Positions 1 to 7,842 of a DNA stretch of 64,000 bases are shown piece after piece. Numbering within the stretch: the first letter of the stretch is position 1; each line of letters begins with the position of its first letter. The stretch is from Candidatus Fermentibacter danicus (GTDB lineage: Bacteria; Fermentibacterota; Fermentibacteria; Fermentibacterales; Fermentibacteraceae): assembly GCA_001618605.1 (NCBI GenBank), contig LKHC01000101.1:1-64000 (forward strand). Direction: 5' to 3'. Both the position numbers and the translations under genes were made by a program. The notes under the pieces are model-generated. The model saw only the letters and a program-made list of their open reading frames with translations. It had not been told where the DNA came from and ran no database searches.

Positions 1-1
1 G

Positions 2-133
2 GCGGCGGCGCTCTTCATGGCCGTCATGGCCACTCCGCTCGCCGCCTGCGTGACCGTTCTGACGGGAGTGCTGGATACCTGGCTGGATTTCAGGAAAAGA
101 ATGATGACCTCGGGTTTTTCCGGGTCGCCCTGA
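2..133 (+). CDS. C-terminal end of DUF2232-type membrane protein (partial)
   Basis: The reading frame is open from the window edge and ends in TGA after about 43 residues. The visible part is a hydrophobic helix followed by a short polar tail containing DTWLDFRKR. DUF2232 (YybS-like) membrane proteins usually end in a last helix plus a D-T-W-x-D-F-R-type tail, and they often sit between rpsR and rplI. Both the motif and the position just upstream of rplI fit. The family's function is not settled; it is an integral membrane protein. The start lies outside the window. The call rests on a short tail, so it is moderately secure. Confidence 0.6.
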   Translation, partial: AAALFMAVMATPLAACVTVLTGVLDTWLDFRKRMMTSGFSGSP

Positions 134-200
134 CCCGGAGGAGTTCGGGCGGTACAACCGACATCAGACCGGCATTCGAGGCCGGGACGGGAGTCGAGAC

Positions 201-650
201 ATGAAAGTTCTTCTGACGCACAACGTAAAGGACATAGGCAGGTCCGGAGAGATAGTAGAGGTTTCCGACGGCTACGCCCGCAACTATCTGTTTCCCAAGA
301 AGCTCGCCGTACCGGCACAGGAGGGCAACCTGAAGCTGGCAGCCGATGTGAAGCGGAGAGCCGCCGAACGCGATGCGAAGCTCGAGGAGCAGAACCGTGA
401 ACTGGCCGCCAGGCTGGAAGGGGTCGTCTGCACCGTCAGCTCTCCCGCCGATCCATCCGGAAACCTCTATGGGAGCGTCACCGATCGCGAGGTTGCCGTT
501 GCGCTCGAATCCGCCGGAATCAGCATCGATCGCCGTCAGATCCAGCTCGAGCACGTGAAGAAGACGGGTGACCACCCGGTGACGATCAGGATCTCCGGCT
601 CGCTTTCGAAGGAGATCACGCTGCGGGTGGTCCCGGAGGAGAAGTGCTGA
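201..650 (+). CDS. rplI: Large ribosomal subunit protein bL9
   Basis: At 149 residues this is the normal length for bL9. The N-terminal rRNA-binding domain begins MKVLLTHNVKDIGRSG and continues through the GYARNYLFPKKLA segment that is diagnostic of the family. A charged connecting helix at about residues 45-80 leads to the C-terminal domain at about 85-148. bL9 binds 23S rRNA near the L1 stalk and helps keep the reading frame. The ATG at 201 follows a GACGGGAG stretch. The last codons overlap the GTG start of tsaD by seven bases, which suggests translational coupling. Being downstream of a DUF2232 gene is a common arrangement. Confidence 0.97.
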   Translation: MKVLLTHNVKDIGRSGEIVEVSDGYARNYLFPKKLAVPAQEGNLKLAADVKRRAAERDAKLEEQNRELAARLEGVVCTVSSPADPSGNLYGSVTDREVAVALESAGISIDRRQIQLEHVKKTGDHPVTIRISGSLSKEITLRVVPEEKC

Positions 651-1660
651 CCCTTGCCGTCGAAACCTCATGTGACGACAGCGCCGTAGCTCTTCTGGAC
701 GGTACGAGGCCGCTCGCGGAAAGGACGGAGAGTCAGACGGTCCACGCAGGGCTCGGAGGAGTGGTCCCGGAGCTGGCCTCCAGAATGCATCTCGAAATCC
801 TGCCGAGGCTCGTATCGGACCTGCTCTCCGAAGCGGGCGTCGATCCGGGGGATGTCGGAGTGTACGCCGCCACAGCCGGACCGGGGCTGATCGGGTCTCT
901 CCTGGTCGGTCTCTCCTGGGCCAAGGCCGCCGCCTTCTCTACCGGCGGGCGCTTCCTCGGAATGAACCACATCGCTTCGCACCTCTTCATCCATTACGAC
1001 CTCGAAGGCGCCGGACCCGTAGAGTTTCCTGCCGCCGCGCTCGTCGCCTCGGGAGGGCATACTTCGCTCTTCCTGCTGCGCTCATGGGGTGACTGCGAGT
1101 TCCGCGGAGGAACGAGAGACGACGCGGCCGGAGAGGCCTTCGACAAGACGGCCAAGCTGCTCGGCCTGGGCTATCCCGGCGGTGCGGCCCTGGACGGCAT
1201 CGCTTCGGAAGGCGATCCCGGATCGGTTTCGCTTCCCTCCCCCCTGGATGACCCGGATCTTCCGGAGTTCAGCTTCAGCGGCCTGAAGACAGCCGTCAAA
1301 GCCCTTGTGGAGGAAGGGGCTTCAGTCCCGGACATAGCCGCCTGCTTCTGCGAAACGGTCTCCTCCATCCTCGCCTCGAAGCTGATCGCCCTTGCGGAAT
1401 CCTCCGGAGCGAAGACAGTGATGACCGCCGGCGGTGTTTCCGCCAACAGTTTCCTGAGGCGCCGCCTGGCCGCCGGCTGCGACAGGCGCGGGCTTCACCT
1501 GCGCATGCCGGAGCTGCGCTGGACGACGGACAACGCCGTGATGGTCGGAAGGGCTGCCGCTTTCGCCCTCGACAGAGACCCGTCCATCTCGAGCCCCCTG
1601 TCGTGCAACGCATTCGCGAGATGGACAGGGCGGTCTCTCGAGCCGGTGTGCGTGTCATGA
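644..1660 (+). CDS. tsaD: tRNA N6-adenosine threonylcarbamoyltransferase
   Basis: TsaD/Kae1 transfers the threonylcarbamoyl group from TC-AMP to A37 of ANN-decoding tRNAs, working with TsaB and TsaE (and TsaC for TC-AMP). The 338 residues cover the whole ASKHA-fold protein. The start LAVETSCDDSAVALL is the family signature. The metal-binding H-x3-H pair is at His109/His113. SGGHTSLF, GEAFDKTAKLLGLGYPGG, FSFSGLKTAV, TAGGVSANSFLR and TTDNAVMVG follow in the expected order. Translation starts at GTG 644, behind GGAGGA at 635-640, and overlaps rplI. tsaB and tsaE are not in the window. Confidence 0.97.
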   Translation: MLTLAVETSCDDSAVALLDGTRPLAERTESQTVHAGLGGVVPELASRMHLEILPRLVSDLLSEAGVDPGDVGVYAATAGPGLIGSLLVGLSWAKAAAFSTGGRFLGMNHIASHLFIHYDLEGAGPVEFPAAALVASGGHTSLFLLRSWGDCEFRGGTRDDAAGEAFDKTAKLLGLGYPGGAALDGIASEGDPGSVSLPSPLDDPDLPEFSFSGLKTAVKALVEEGASVPDIAACFCETVSSILASKLIALAESSGAKTVMTAGGVSANSFLRRRLAAGCDRRGLHLRMPELRWTTDNAVMVGRAAAFALDRDPSISSPLSCNAFARWTGRSLEPVCVS

Positions 1661-1724
1661 AGCCATTCCGCTGGAGTTCCGCAGTGGTTATGTTCTGATG
1701 TCGCTCTGTACGTAGGAGTCGGAA

Positions 1725-2102
1725 ATGGCTTTCCAGGGGATAAGGACCGGAGTCGATCTGGTCGACATACCGCGGTTCAGCGGTATCGCCGAGGCTCGCG
1801 GAAACGCCTTTCTGTCCCGTCTTTTCACCGCCTCCGAGCTTTCGGAAGGGCGCAGCCTCCAGAGTCTCGCAGCCAGGTTCGCCGCGAAGGAGGCCTTCAT
1901 GAAGGCCCTTGGCACCGGATTGTCCGGAGGGCTGTCCTGGCAGGACATCGAGATCGTAAGGGAGGAGGACGCTCCCCCCAGGATCGTCGCCTCCCGGAAG
2001 GCGGCGGAACTTCTCGGTTCCTGCGAAACCGCCCTGAGTCTCAGCCATACGGCCACCTCAGCCATAGCCATCGTCGTGATCAGCGGAGGCGAAGCACCTT
2101 GA
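1725..2102 (+). CDS. acpS: Holo-[acyl-carrier-protein] synthase
   Basis: AcpS moves 4'-phosphopantetheine from CoA to the serine of apo-ACP and so activates it for fatty acid synthesis. The 125 residues match the small trimeric AcpS type. The conserved N-terminal metal-binding block is GIRTGVDLVDIPRF, the FTASEL segment follows, and the CoA/Mg site is in RFAAKEAFMKALGTG. The C-terminal SLSHTATSAIAIVVI strand is typical. The stop overlaps the TTG start of nnrD by four bases. An acpS-nnrD pair is a common bacterial arrangement. The ATG at 1725 gives the expected N-terminus with little to spare. Confidence 0.96.
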   Translation: MAFQGIRTGVDLVDIPRFSGIAEARGNAFLSRLFTASELSEGRSLQSLAARFAAKEAFMKALGTGLSGGLSWQDIEIVREEDAPPRIVASRKAAELLGSCETALSLSHTATSAIAIVVISGGEAP

Positions 2103-3649
2103 CCCACTGGGTAACTCCGCGGGAGATGCAGGATCTCGACAGGCGTGCCATCCGCTCGGGCACCCCGGAGGAGACCCTCATGGAACGGGCCGGCGGGGAG
2201 GCGGCCGCCCTGGCGGCCGGGATGCTTCCACGACCGGGCTCTCTCGTGTATGTCTTCTGCGGCCCGGGGAACAACGGCGGCGACGGATTCGTCGTCGCAA
2301 GGCTCCTCAGGCGCATGGGTCACGAAGTCAGGGCCGTGCTTGCATCCGACCAGGCCTCCGACATCTCTCCTCTCTGCATGAGGAACCTCGTTCGATTCCG
2401 CGAGGAGGGCGGCCTGGTGACGGGGATGAATCACCTGGCGGACCTCTCCTACGTTCCCGATCTGGCCGTCGATGCACTCCTCGGAACCGGCTTCCACGGC
2501 ACGCTCGGGGGGGCGGTGGCCGCAAGCCTCGAGTATCTCGCGAGAAGCAGCGGAATACTCGCGATCGACACCCCCACCGGGGTCGACGGAGAGCGCGGCA
2601 CCGCAGATCCCCTCACTCCGCATGCCTCCGTCACGCTGGCCCTCGCCGCTCCGAAGCTCGGATGCCTCGTCCCGCCGGGCTGCGGCTTCGCCGGGGCCCT
2701 CTTCCGTGCCGACATCGGCATAGATGTTCCGGCCAGGAGGGACAGGGTCGTCTTCGATTTCGAACTGGCCCGGGCCTCGCTCCCTCCTCGTCCGGTGGAC
2801 GCCCACAAGGGAACCTTCGGCCGGGTGCTGCTGCTCGGCGGTTCGGAGCTGATGCCCGGAGCCCCGCTGCTCATGGCAAAAGGCGCCCTCAGAACGGGTG
2901 CAGGGCTGGTCAGACTGTCGGTGCCCTATCCTGCCGCGGGTTTCGTGTTCGGAAGAATCCCCGAAGCCGTGTGCAGCTATTTCCTGCCCGGGGACGTCAC
3001 CTCGCTTCCCGACCCCGGCGGCTTCGACTGCGTAGCGATGGGTCCGGGGATGGGCGATACGGTCGAGACATCCAAGATAGTGCGGCACGCGCTCTCGACC
3101 TGGAGGGCGCCGATGGTGCTCGACGCCGACGCCTTGAACGTACTTTCCAATTCCTTCGCCGAAATCGCGATAAAGAAGGGGCCGCTCGTCCTGACCCCGC
3201 ATCCCGGAGAACTCGCCCGGTTGACAGCCAGGGAGGCGGGTTCGCGCGAGGACATGTGGGACATGGCCGCCGTCCTGTCCAAGGCCACCGGGGCCTGCGT
3301 CCTCCTGAAGGGCCGCCCGTCGGTGAGCTTCTCGCCCGACGGAGGAAGGGTTCTTGTGCCATGCGGAAACAGCGGGCTTGCCACGGGCGGCTCCGGAGAC
3401 ATACTTACAGGGATGATAGCGGCCCTCGCCGGTCAGGGCGTTGAAACCGGGACCGCGGCTCCGCTGGGAGCGTTCCTGCACGGGCTTGCGGCCGATCTCC
3501 TGGCTGTGGACTCTTCGTCGCGGGCCATACTGCCCTCCGACGTGGCGGACTTCCTTGGAAGGGCATTCCGCTTCCTCGAGGACGGGCCGCCGGAAGGGTT
3601 GCTCAGGTTCGAGGGGAGGTGGGATGGAAGGCTGTGGAATCTCCCGTGA
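2099..3649 (+). CDS. nnrD: Bifunctional NAD(P)H-hydrate epimerase / ADP-dependent dehydratase
   Basis: This enzyme repairs damaged NAD(P)HX. The N-terminal YjeF_N half (about 1-215) epimerises R-NADHX, and the C-terminal ribokinase-like half (about 225-510) dehydrates S-NADHX using ADP. The N half carries CGPGNNGGDGFVVARLL. The C half has KGTFGRVLLLGGS, GAGLVRLSVP, DADALNVL, LTPHPGELARL, LLKGRPSV and the nucleotide-binding NSGLATGGSGDILTGMIA. The start is TTG at 2099, inside the acpS stop (TTGA), with GGAGG at 2085-2089. At 516 residues it is full length for the fused form. The next gene begins 26 bases before this stop. Confidence 0.95.
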   Translation: MTHWVTPREMQDLDRRAIRSGTPEETLMERAGGEAAALAAGMLPRPGSLVYVFCGPGNNGGDGFVVARLLRRMGHEVRAVLASDQASDISPLCMRNLVRFREEGGLVTGMNHLADLSYVPDLAVDALLGTGFHGTLGGAVAASLEYLARSSGILAIDTPTGVDGERGTADPLTPHASVTLALAAPKLGCLVPPGCGFAGALFRADIGIDVPARRDRVVFDFELARASLPPRPVDAHKGTFGRVLLLGGSELMPGAPLLMAKGALRTGAGLVRLSVPYPAAGFVFGRIPEAVCSYFLPGDVTSLPDPGGFDCVAMGPGMGDTVETSKIVRHALSTWRAPMVLDADALNVLSNSFAEIAIKKGPLVLTPHPGELARLTAREAGSREDMWDMAAVLSKATGACVLLKGRPSVSFSPDGGRVLVPCGNSGLATGGSGDILTGMIAALAGQGVETGTAAPLGAFLHGLAADLLAVDSSSRAILPSDVADFLGRAFRFLEDGPPEGLLRFEGRWDGRLWNLP

Positions 3650-4196
3650 CGAAGCCGTGGCGATGCTCGAACGGAAGATTTCGAATCTCGCCCTGAGGCG
3701 TCACTGCCTCGCTACGGGAGCGATCATGCGCAGCCTCGCCTCCAGGCTCGGCTGTGAGGACTGCTCCTCCGCCTGGGAGGTGACCGGGATTCTGCACGAT
3801 CTGGACTACGAGGAGACGGCCTCGACCCCGGAGAGGCACGGAACGGTCACCTGCGCGATGCTCGAGGGAAGGCTGCCGGCGGAATGCCTGCACGCCATTC
3901 TCTCCCACAACGCGGAGAACAACGGCTCCACCCGGGAGACCAGGCTCGATCGCCTGCTCACCGCGGCCGAATGCGTGACCGGCCTCGTGACGGCCACCGC
4001 GCTGATCCACCCGGACAGGAAGATCGCCGGCGTCGAGCCTTCGTCCGTCATAAAGAGGATGAACAAGACAGGATTCGCCAGAACGGTCAGCCGGGAGGGC
4101 ATCATGGAGTGCGTCGCCGCCGGGATCGATCTGGATGAATTCGTTGCGATATCACTGGATTCGATGAAATCAATGGCTGAAGACCTAGGTCTATAG
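3624..4196 (+). CDS. HD-domain hydrolase
   Basis: A 190-residue protein of the HD superfamily. The metal-binding residues are visible in order: His27 (ALRRHCLATG), His58-Asp59 (GILHDLDYE), then a further histidine in AILSHNAEN. This is the COG2316-type short HD protein, presumably a metal-dependent phosphohydrolase; its substrate is unknown. The chosen ATG at 3624 has GGAGG at 3615-3619 and lies 26 bases inside nnrD. A longer in-frame reading upstream would run entirely within nnrD and is not credible. It sits in the rplI-tsaD-acpS-nnrD operon, so it may have a housekeeping or repair role (inference). Confidence 0.82.
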   Translation: MEGCGISRDEAVAMLERKISNLALRRHCLATGAIMRSLASRLGCEDCSSAWEVTGILHDLDYEETASTPERHGTVTCAMLEGRLPAECLHAILSHNAENNGSTRETRLDRLLTAAECVTGLVTATALIHPDRKIAGVEPSSVIKRMNKTGFARTVSREGIMECVAAGIDLDEFVAISLDSMKSMAEDLGL

Positions 4197-4211
4197 CAGC
4201 GGGAGGGCTGG

Positions 4212-5366
4212 TTGGTGGAAGTGAAGACTGTTTCAGAGAGACTAGGCGAGCTCAGACTCCAGATTTCCAGCCAGTCGTATGGCCGCGGGAGCAGCGGATT
4301 CGCCAGCTACAGGACGGACGAGGACGCCGGCACTCCCGACGAGCGGCTCAGGCAGGCCGCAGCGGTCGCACGGTTGACTGGAAGGGCCGGAAGAATCTCC
4401 CTGCACTCCCCCAACGACGTCAGAACCGACGAGGACGCCGCCAGGATCGCGGCGCTCCTGAAGGAACTCTCGCTCGAATGCGGCTCCTTCTACCCCGATC
4501 TCTTCATACCCCGCAAGAGCGGCACCATGAACCACAGGCTCATGTACGGCACCATTTCCAACCCGATCTCCGAACTCAGGGTCGCCAGCATCAATTTCGT
4601 GATACGCTCGATGGAACTCATGAGGGCGCTCGACTGCCGCCAGCTCGTCCTGTGGCTTCCCGACGGGATAGACTCGCCCGGGGAGAAGAACCTCACGGAC
4701 ATGCTGGACCGGATACTGAACGGCATCCGGCAGATCGGGATCAACATCCGTAAGAGCGAAAACCTGATGCTGGACTTCAGGCCGTTCGACCCCTCGTTCT
4801 GTTCCATGGCCGTGAGCGACTGGGGTACCGCCGCCTGGCTCTGCCGCGAGACCGATCCATCCTGCCGGGTCATGCTCGACACCGCCTCGCTGCTTCCGGG
4901 AGCCAGCCTCGACAGCGTAGTGGTGGCCATGCTCCACCAGAAGATCCTCGGCAGCGTAAGGCTTTCCGACAACCGGCTCTCACAGGGCTCGATGCCTGCC
5001 GGGACGCTCGATCCCGCAGCCCTCTTCCGCTTCTTCGTCAATCTTCTCCAGGCGGAGAAGGCCGGCCTGTGCACCATCGGCGACATGGTCTTCGAACTGG
5101 GAGTGAACGCCCGGGTGGGCATCCCGTCCGAGGTCGTCATCAGGGCTATCGAATCCGTGGAACTCGCCTTCGCGACAGCCATGCTGGTCAACCCCGACGA
5201 ACTCTCCGAGATCCAGGCGCGGCCCGACCCCTACCTGGCGGAGAAACTGCTGCAGGACGCCTTCATGACCGACGTGAGACCCGTCATAAGGGCCTGGAGG
5301 GAGCAGAACGGGCTTCCCACCGATCCCGTCCAGGCGCTCAGGAGCGAGCTGGCCGGCAGGAGCTGA
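4212..5366 (+). CDS. Xylose-isomerase-like TIM barrel protein, L-rhamnose-isomerase related, catalytic residues replaced
   Basis: The 384 residues follow the bacterial RhaI type of L-rhamnose isomerase: HSPNDVRTDED near 65, MNHRLMYGTISNP near 106, the DWGTAAW block near 203, and a VRLSDN block near 249 that aligns with the usual FHFND. Aligned by memory to the Pseudomonas stutzeri enzyme, the metal/catalytic positions E219, H257, H281, D289 and D291 appear here as Asp188, Ser226, Arg250, Gln258 and Ser260; only the D254 equivalent (Asp223) is kept. It may therefore be a non-catalytic or repurposed relative. The start is TTG 4212 or GTG 4215, behind GGGAGGG. It is the last gene of the operon, followed by a strong hairpin. 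Confidence 0.65.
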   Translation: MVEVKTVSERLGELRLQISSQSYGRGSSGFASYRTDEDAGTPDERLRQAAAVARLTGRAGRISLHSPNDVRTDEDAARIAALLKELSLECGSFYPDLFIPRKSGTMNHRLMYGTISNPISELRVASINFVIRSMELMRALDCRQLVLWLPDGIDSPGEKNLTDMLDRILNGIRQIGINIRKSENLMLDFRPFDPSFCSMAVSDWGTAAWLCRETDPSCRVMLDTASLLPGASLDSVVVAMLHQKILGSVRLSDNRLSQGSMPAGTLDPAALFRFFVNLLQAEKAGLCTIGDMVFELGVNARVGIPSEVVIRAIESVELAFATAMLVNPDELSEIQARPDPYLAEKLLQDAFMTDVRPVIRAWREQNGLPTDPVQALRSELAGRS

Positions 5367-5386
5367 CCGGCATCGGTCGGATGCGG

Positions 5387-5419
5387 GGAGGGGGCCCGAA
5401 AGCCCCCTCCCTCTTTATT
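5387..5419 (+). terminator. Rho-independent terminator
   Basis: A nine-base perfect stem (GGAGGGGGC at 5387-5395, GCCCCCTCC at 5402-5410) with a six-base loop CCGAAA is followed by CTCTTTATT. It ends the plus-strand operon and lies between convergent genes. On the minus strand there is no T-run after the stem. Confidence 0.85.
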
Positions 5420-5464
5420 CCCGCATCTCCCGCGGTCGATGTGCGACGGGCCGCCGCCCGCCTG

Positions 5465-6046
5465 TCAGCCGGCCAGCTCCCTGCCTCTGTCGAAGGCCTT
5501 GAAGTTGACCTCGAGAGCCTTTTCGGGGATGAGCCCGCGCATCGCGTCTCTCCATGAGGCATCGGGCAGATCGAGACCCACCGACGCGGCGCCTACCATG
5601 ATTGTGTTGACCACGCGGAGGTTTCCGAGAGTCCGGGCCTCTCCGAAGCCGTCTATCAGCCGGAACGAAACGCCCCGGGCGGACAGTTCCCCGAGAACGT
5701 CGGGATACTGGGCCTGTCCGGTACTGACGGAGGGGGGTGCGATCTCGAGGTCGCACACGAGCGCCCTTCCGGCGGGCGAGAGAAAGTGCGACCATCTGAG
5801 AGCTTCTAGCTTCTCCATCGAGACCAGGAGATCGGCGGCGCCATCCTCGATCATGGGGCTGTGAACGGTTTTGCCGAACCGCACCTGGCTCACGACGCTG
5901 CCGCCCCTCTGGGCCATGCCGTGGATCTCGCTCTTCCGGACGTCCATGCCCGACAGCATCGCGGCGGTGCTTATGATCTCGCTCGCCAGCAGAATGCCCT
6001 GCCCGCCGGTGCCGCAGATCAGGATGCTCGTGGTTTCACTCTGCAT
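5465..6046 (-). CDS. iorB: Indolepyruvate ferredoxin oxidoreductase, beta subunit
   Basis: IorB is the gamma-type domain partner of IorA in the enzyme that oxidatively decarboxylates aryl-pyruvates (and related 2-oxoacids) to acyl-CoA with reduction of ferredoxin. The 193-residue protein opens with ILICGTGGQGILLASEIIS, the family glycine-rich motif. It continues with KSEIHGMAQRGGSVVSQVRFG and a hydrophobic DLLVSMEKLEALRW segment, all standard. It overlaps the end of iorA by 11 bases, so the two are surely co-translated. It is the last gene of ptb-buk-iorA-iorB. The stop is 54 bases from the shared hairpin at 5387-5410. Confidence 0.93.
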   Translation of the reverse strand: MQSETTSILICGTGGQGILLASEIISTAAMLSGMDVRKSEIHGMAQRGGSVVSQVRFGKTVHSPMIEDGAADLLVSMEKLEALRWSHFLSPAGRALVCDLEIAPPSVSTGQAQYPDVLGELSARGVSFRLIDGFGEARTLGNLRVVNTIMVGAASVGLDLPDASWRDAMRGLIPEKALEVNFKAFDRGRELAG

Positions 6047-7826
6047 CGACGGCCTCCCTTCTGTAGTCCTTGGAAAGAGCGCCCTTGGGGCATACGTCCG
6101 CGCACAGGCGGCAGTCGGGGTAGCAGAGGAGGGTGTTTATCACCGGCTTGCCGTCGCGGAAGCTTATCGCGGGGCAGCCCAGCGAGAGGCACCGCCTGCA
6201 TCCGATGCATGCGGCGGGGTCGAGAACGGCCGTCGCTTTGCCGGCCGGCTTCCGGATCATCACGCACGGCCGTCTGGTTATGACCACGGAGACCTCGGGC
6301 CTGGCCATCTCCTCACGGAGAATGCTCTCTAGCCCCTTGAGGTCATGTGGATCAACGACGCGAACGGACTTCACGCCGCAGGCGCGGCAGACCGCTTCGA
6401 GATCCAGCCTGGCGGAGGGTTCCCCCCTCAGCCTCTTCCCGGTGGCGGGGTTCTGCTGCCCTCCGGTCATGGCGGTGATGCTGTTGTCCATGATCATAAC
6501 GGTGCCGGTGCAGCCGTTGTAGACCATGTCCACGAGTCCGGTGATGCCGGAGTGGACGAAGGTCGAATCCCCTATGGCGGCTACGAGCCTGTTCACGGCC
6601 TCGTGCCCGCCGGCCTTCTCGAGTCCGCCGAGAACTCCGATGGAGGCCCCCATGCATATGGTGGTGTCCATCGCATTGAGAGGAGGCATGAGGCCGAGGG
6701 TGTAGCAGCCGATGTCCCCGGTGGAGCTGGCCTTGATCTTCGACAGAACCCAGAAGGCGCCGCGGTGGGGGCAGCCTGCGCAGAGCATGGGAGGCCGCGG
6801 GGGAACCTCGGCTGGGGCGGCGGCCGGCAGTGCGGGGAGTCCGAGACCCTTTCGCACGGTCCGCAGATTGAACTCGCCCTCCAGAGGGAAATGCTTCTTC
6901 CCCTCGGCGGGAATCAGGAAGTGTGACCTTATCTGCTCCTCGAGGAACGGATCGCCTTCCTCGACAACCCTCACCTCCTTCACCATCGAGATGAACCGCT
7001 CCAGCAGCTTCCAGGGAAGGGGCCACGTCATCGTGAGCTTGAGTATCGTGGCTCCCGGGTACACCTCTCTCACGTAGGCGGCCGAGACGCCGCTGGCTAT
7101 GATGCCCAGGGAGCGGTCGCCCTCGTAAATCCTGTTGAAGGGGAAGGTGTCGCCGTATTCTGACAGCGCGCGGGTTCTCTCCTCCACCCTCGTATGCATG
7201 GCCTTCGCGAAGGCGGGGATGGGAATCCTCCTCCGCGGATCGCGGACATAGCCCTTCACTGGAACCTCTTTGCGGGGCGCCAGGGCCACCGGGCCGCTGG
7301 AGTGGCTTATCCGGGTGGTGGTTCGGAGCAGGACGGGAGTTTCGAACTTCTCCGAGATGTCCAGGGCCAGGGCGGTGAGATCGCGGGCCTCGGCGCTGTC
7401 GGAAGGCTCCAGCATCGGAACCTTGGCCGCCCTGGCGAAGTGTCTGTTGTCCTGTTCGTTCTGCGAGGAGTGCATGCCGGGATCGTCCGCCGAGACGACC
7501 ACGATCCCGCCCGTAGCTCCGATGTAGCTGAGACTGAAGAAGGGGTCGGCCGCGACGTTCAGCCCTACGTGCTTCATCGCCGTGATGACGCGGGCTCCTC
7601 CGAAGGAGGCCCCGCCGATGACTTCGAGGGCGACCTTTTCGTTGGGCGCCCACTGGGCCTCGATCTCGGGGTAGTGTTCCCCGATCGTCTCGAGAATCTC
7701 CGTGGAGGGAGTTCCGGGATAGGCGGCGGCGAAATGCACGCCGTTCTCCCACGCCCCCCTCGCGATGGCTTCGTTTCCCGACAGCAGCACGCGGCCGTCT
7801 GTCCGTGTGTTGAGAGGCTTCTTCAT
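6036..7826 (-). CDS. iorA: Indolepyruvate ferredoxin oxidoreductase, alpha subunit
   Basis: The catalytic subunit, 596 residues. An N-terminal pyrimidine-binding domain (ENGVHFAAAYPGTPSTEI) leads to the TPP domain with CAGCPHRG, GDIGCYTLG and GDSTFVHSGITGLVD. The C-terminus is a two-cluster ferredoxin domain: CIGCRRCLSLGCP and CYPDCRLCADVCPKG. It makes acyl-CoA and reduced ferredoxin from 2-oxoacids produced by amino acid transamination. The ATG at 7826 (MKKPLNTR) is chosen because AAGGGGTG stands just upstream. A longer frame to 7892 would run through the end of buk. Downstream of ptb-buk, it suggests a full 2-oxoacid to acyl-phosphate to ATP route. Confidence 0.95.
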   Translation of the reverse strand: MKKPLNTRTDGRVLLSGNEAIARGAWENGVHFAAAYPGTPSTEILETIGEHYPEIEAQWAPNEKVALEVIGGASFGGARVITAMKHVGLNVAADPFFSLSYIGATGGIVVVSADDPGMHSSQNEQDNRHFARAAKVPMLEPSDSAEARDLTALALDISEKFETPVLLRTTTRISHSSGPVALAPRKEVPVKGYVRDPRRRIPIPAFAKAMHTRVEERTRALSEYGDTFPFNRIYEGDRSLGIIASGVSAAYVREVYPGATILKLTMTWPLPWKLLERFISMVKEVRVVEEGDPFLEEQIRSHFLIPAEGKKHFPLEGEFNLRTVRKGLGLPALPAAAPAEVPPRPPMLCAGCPHRGAFWVLSKIKASSTGDIGCYTLGLMPPLNAMDTTICMGASIGVLGGLEKAGGHEAVNRLVAAIGDSTFVHSGITGLVDMVYNGCTGTVMIMDNSITAMTGGQQNPATGKRLRGEPSARLDLEAVCRACGVKSVRVVDPHDLKGLESILREEMARPEVSVVITRRPCVMIRKPAGKATAVLDPAACIGCRRCLSLGCPAISFRDGKPVINTLLCYPDCRLCADVCPKGALSKDYRREAVDAE

Positions 7827-7842
7827 CCGCACCCCTTCGGGT

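Noticed and set aside
541-560. CACGTG in rplI as a third parS site
   Set aside because: Only the six-base centre matches; the flanking TTC/GAA arms are missing.
1688-3481. Long minus-strand open frame (about 600 codons) opposite acpS and nnrD
   Set aside because: It is the antisense of two clear genes. GC-rich codons leave the opposite strand open. It has no recognisable domain and no ribosome site.
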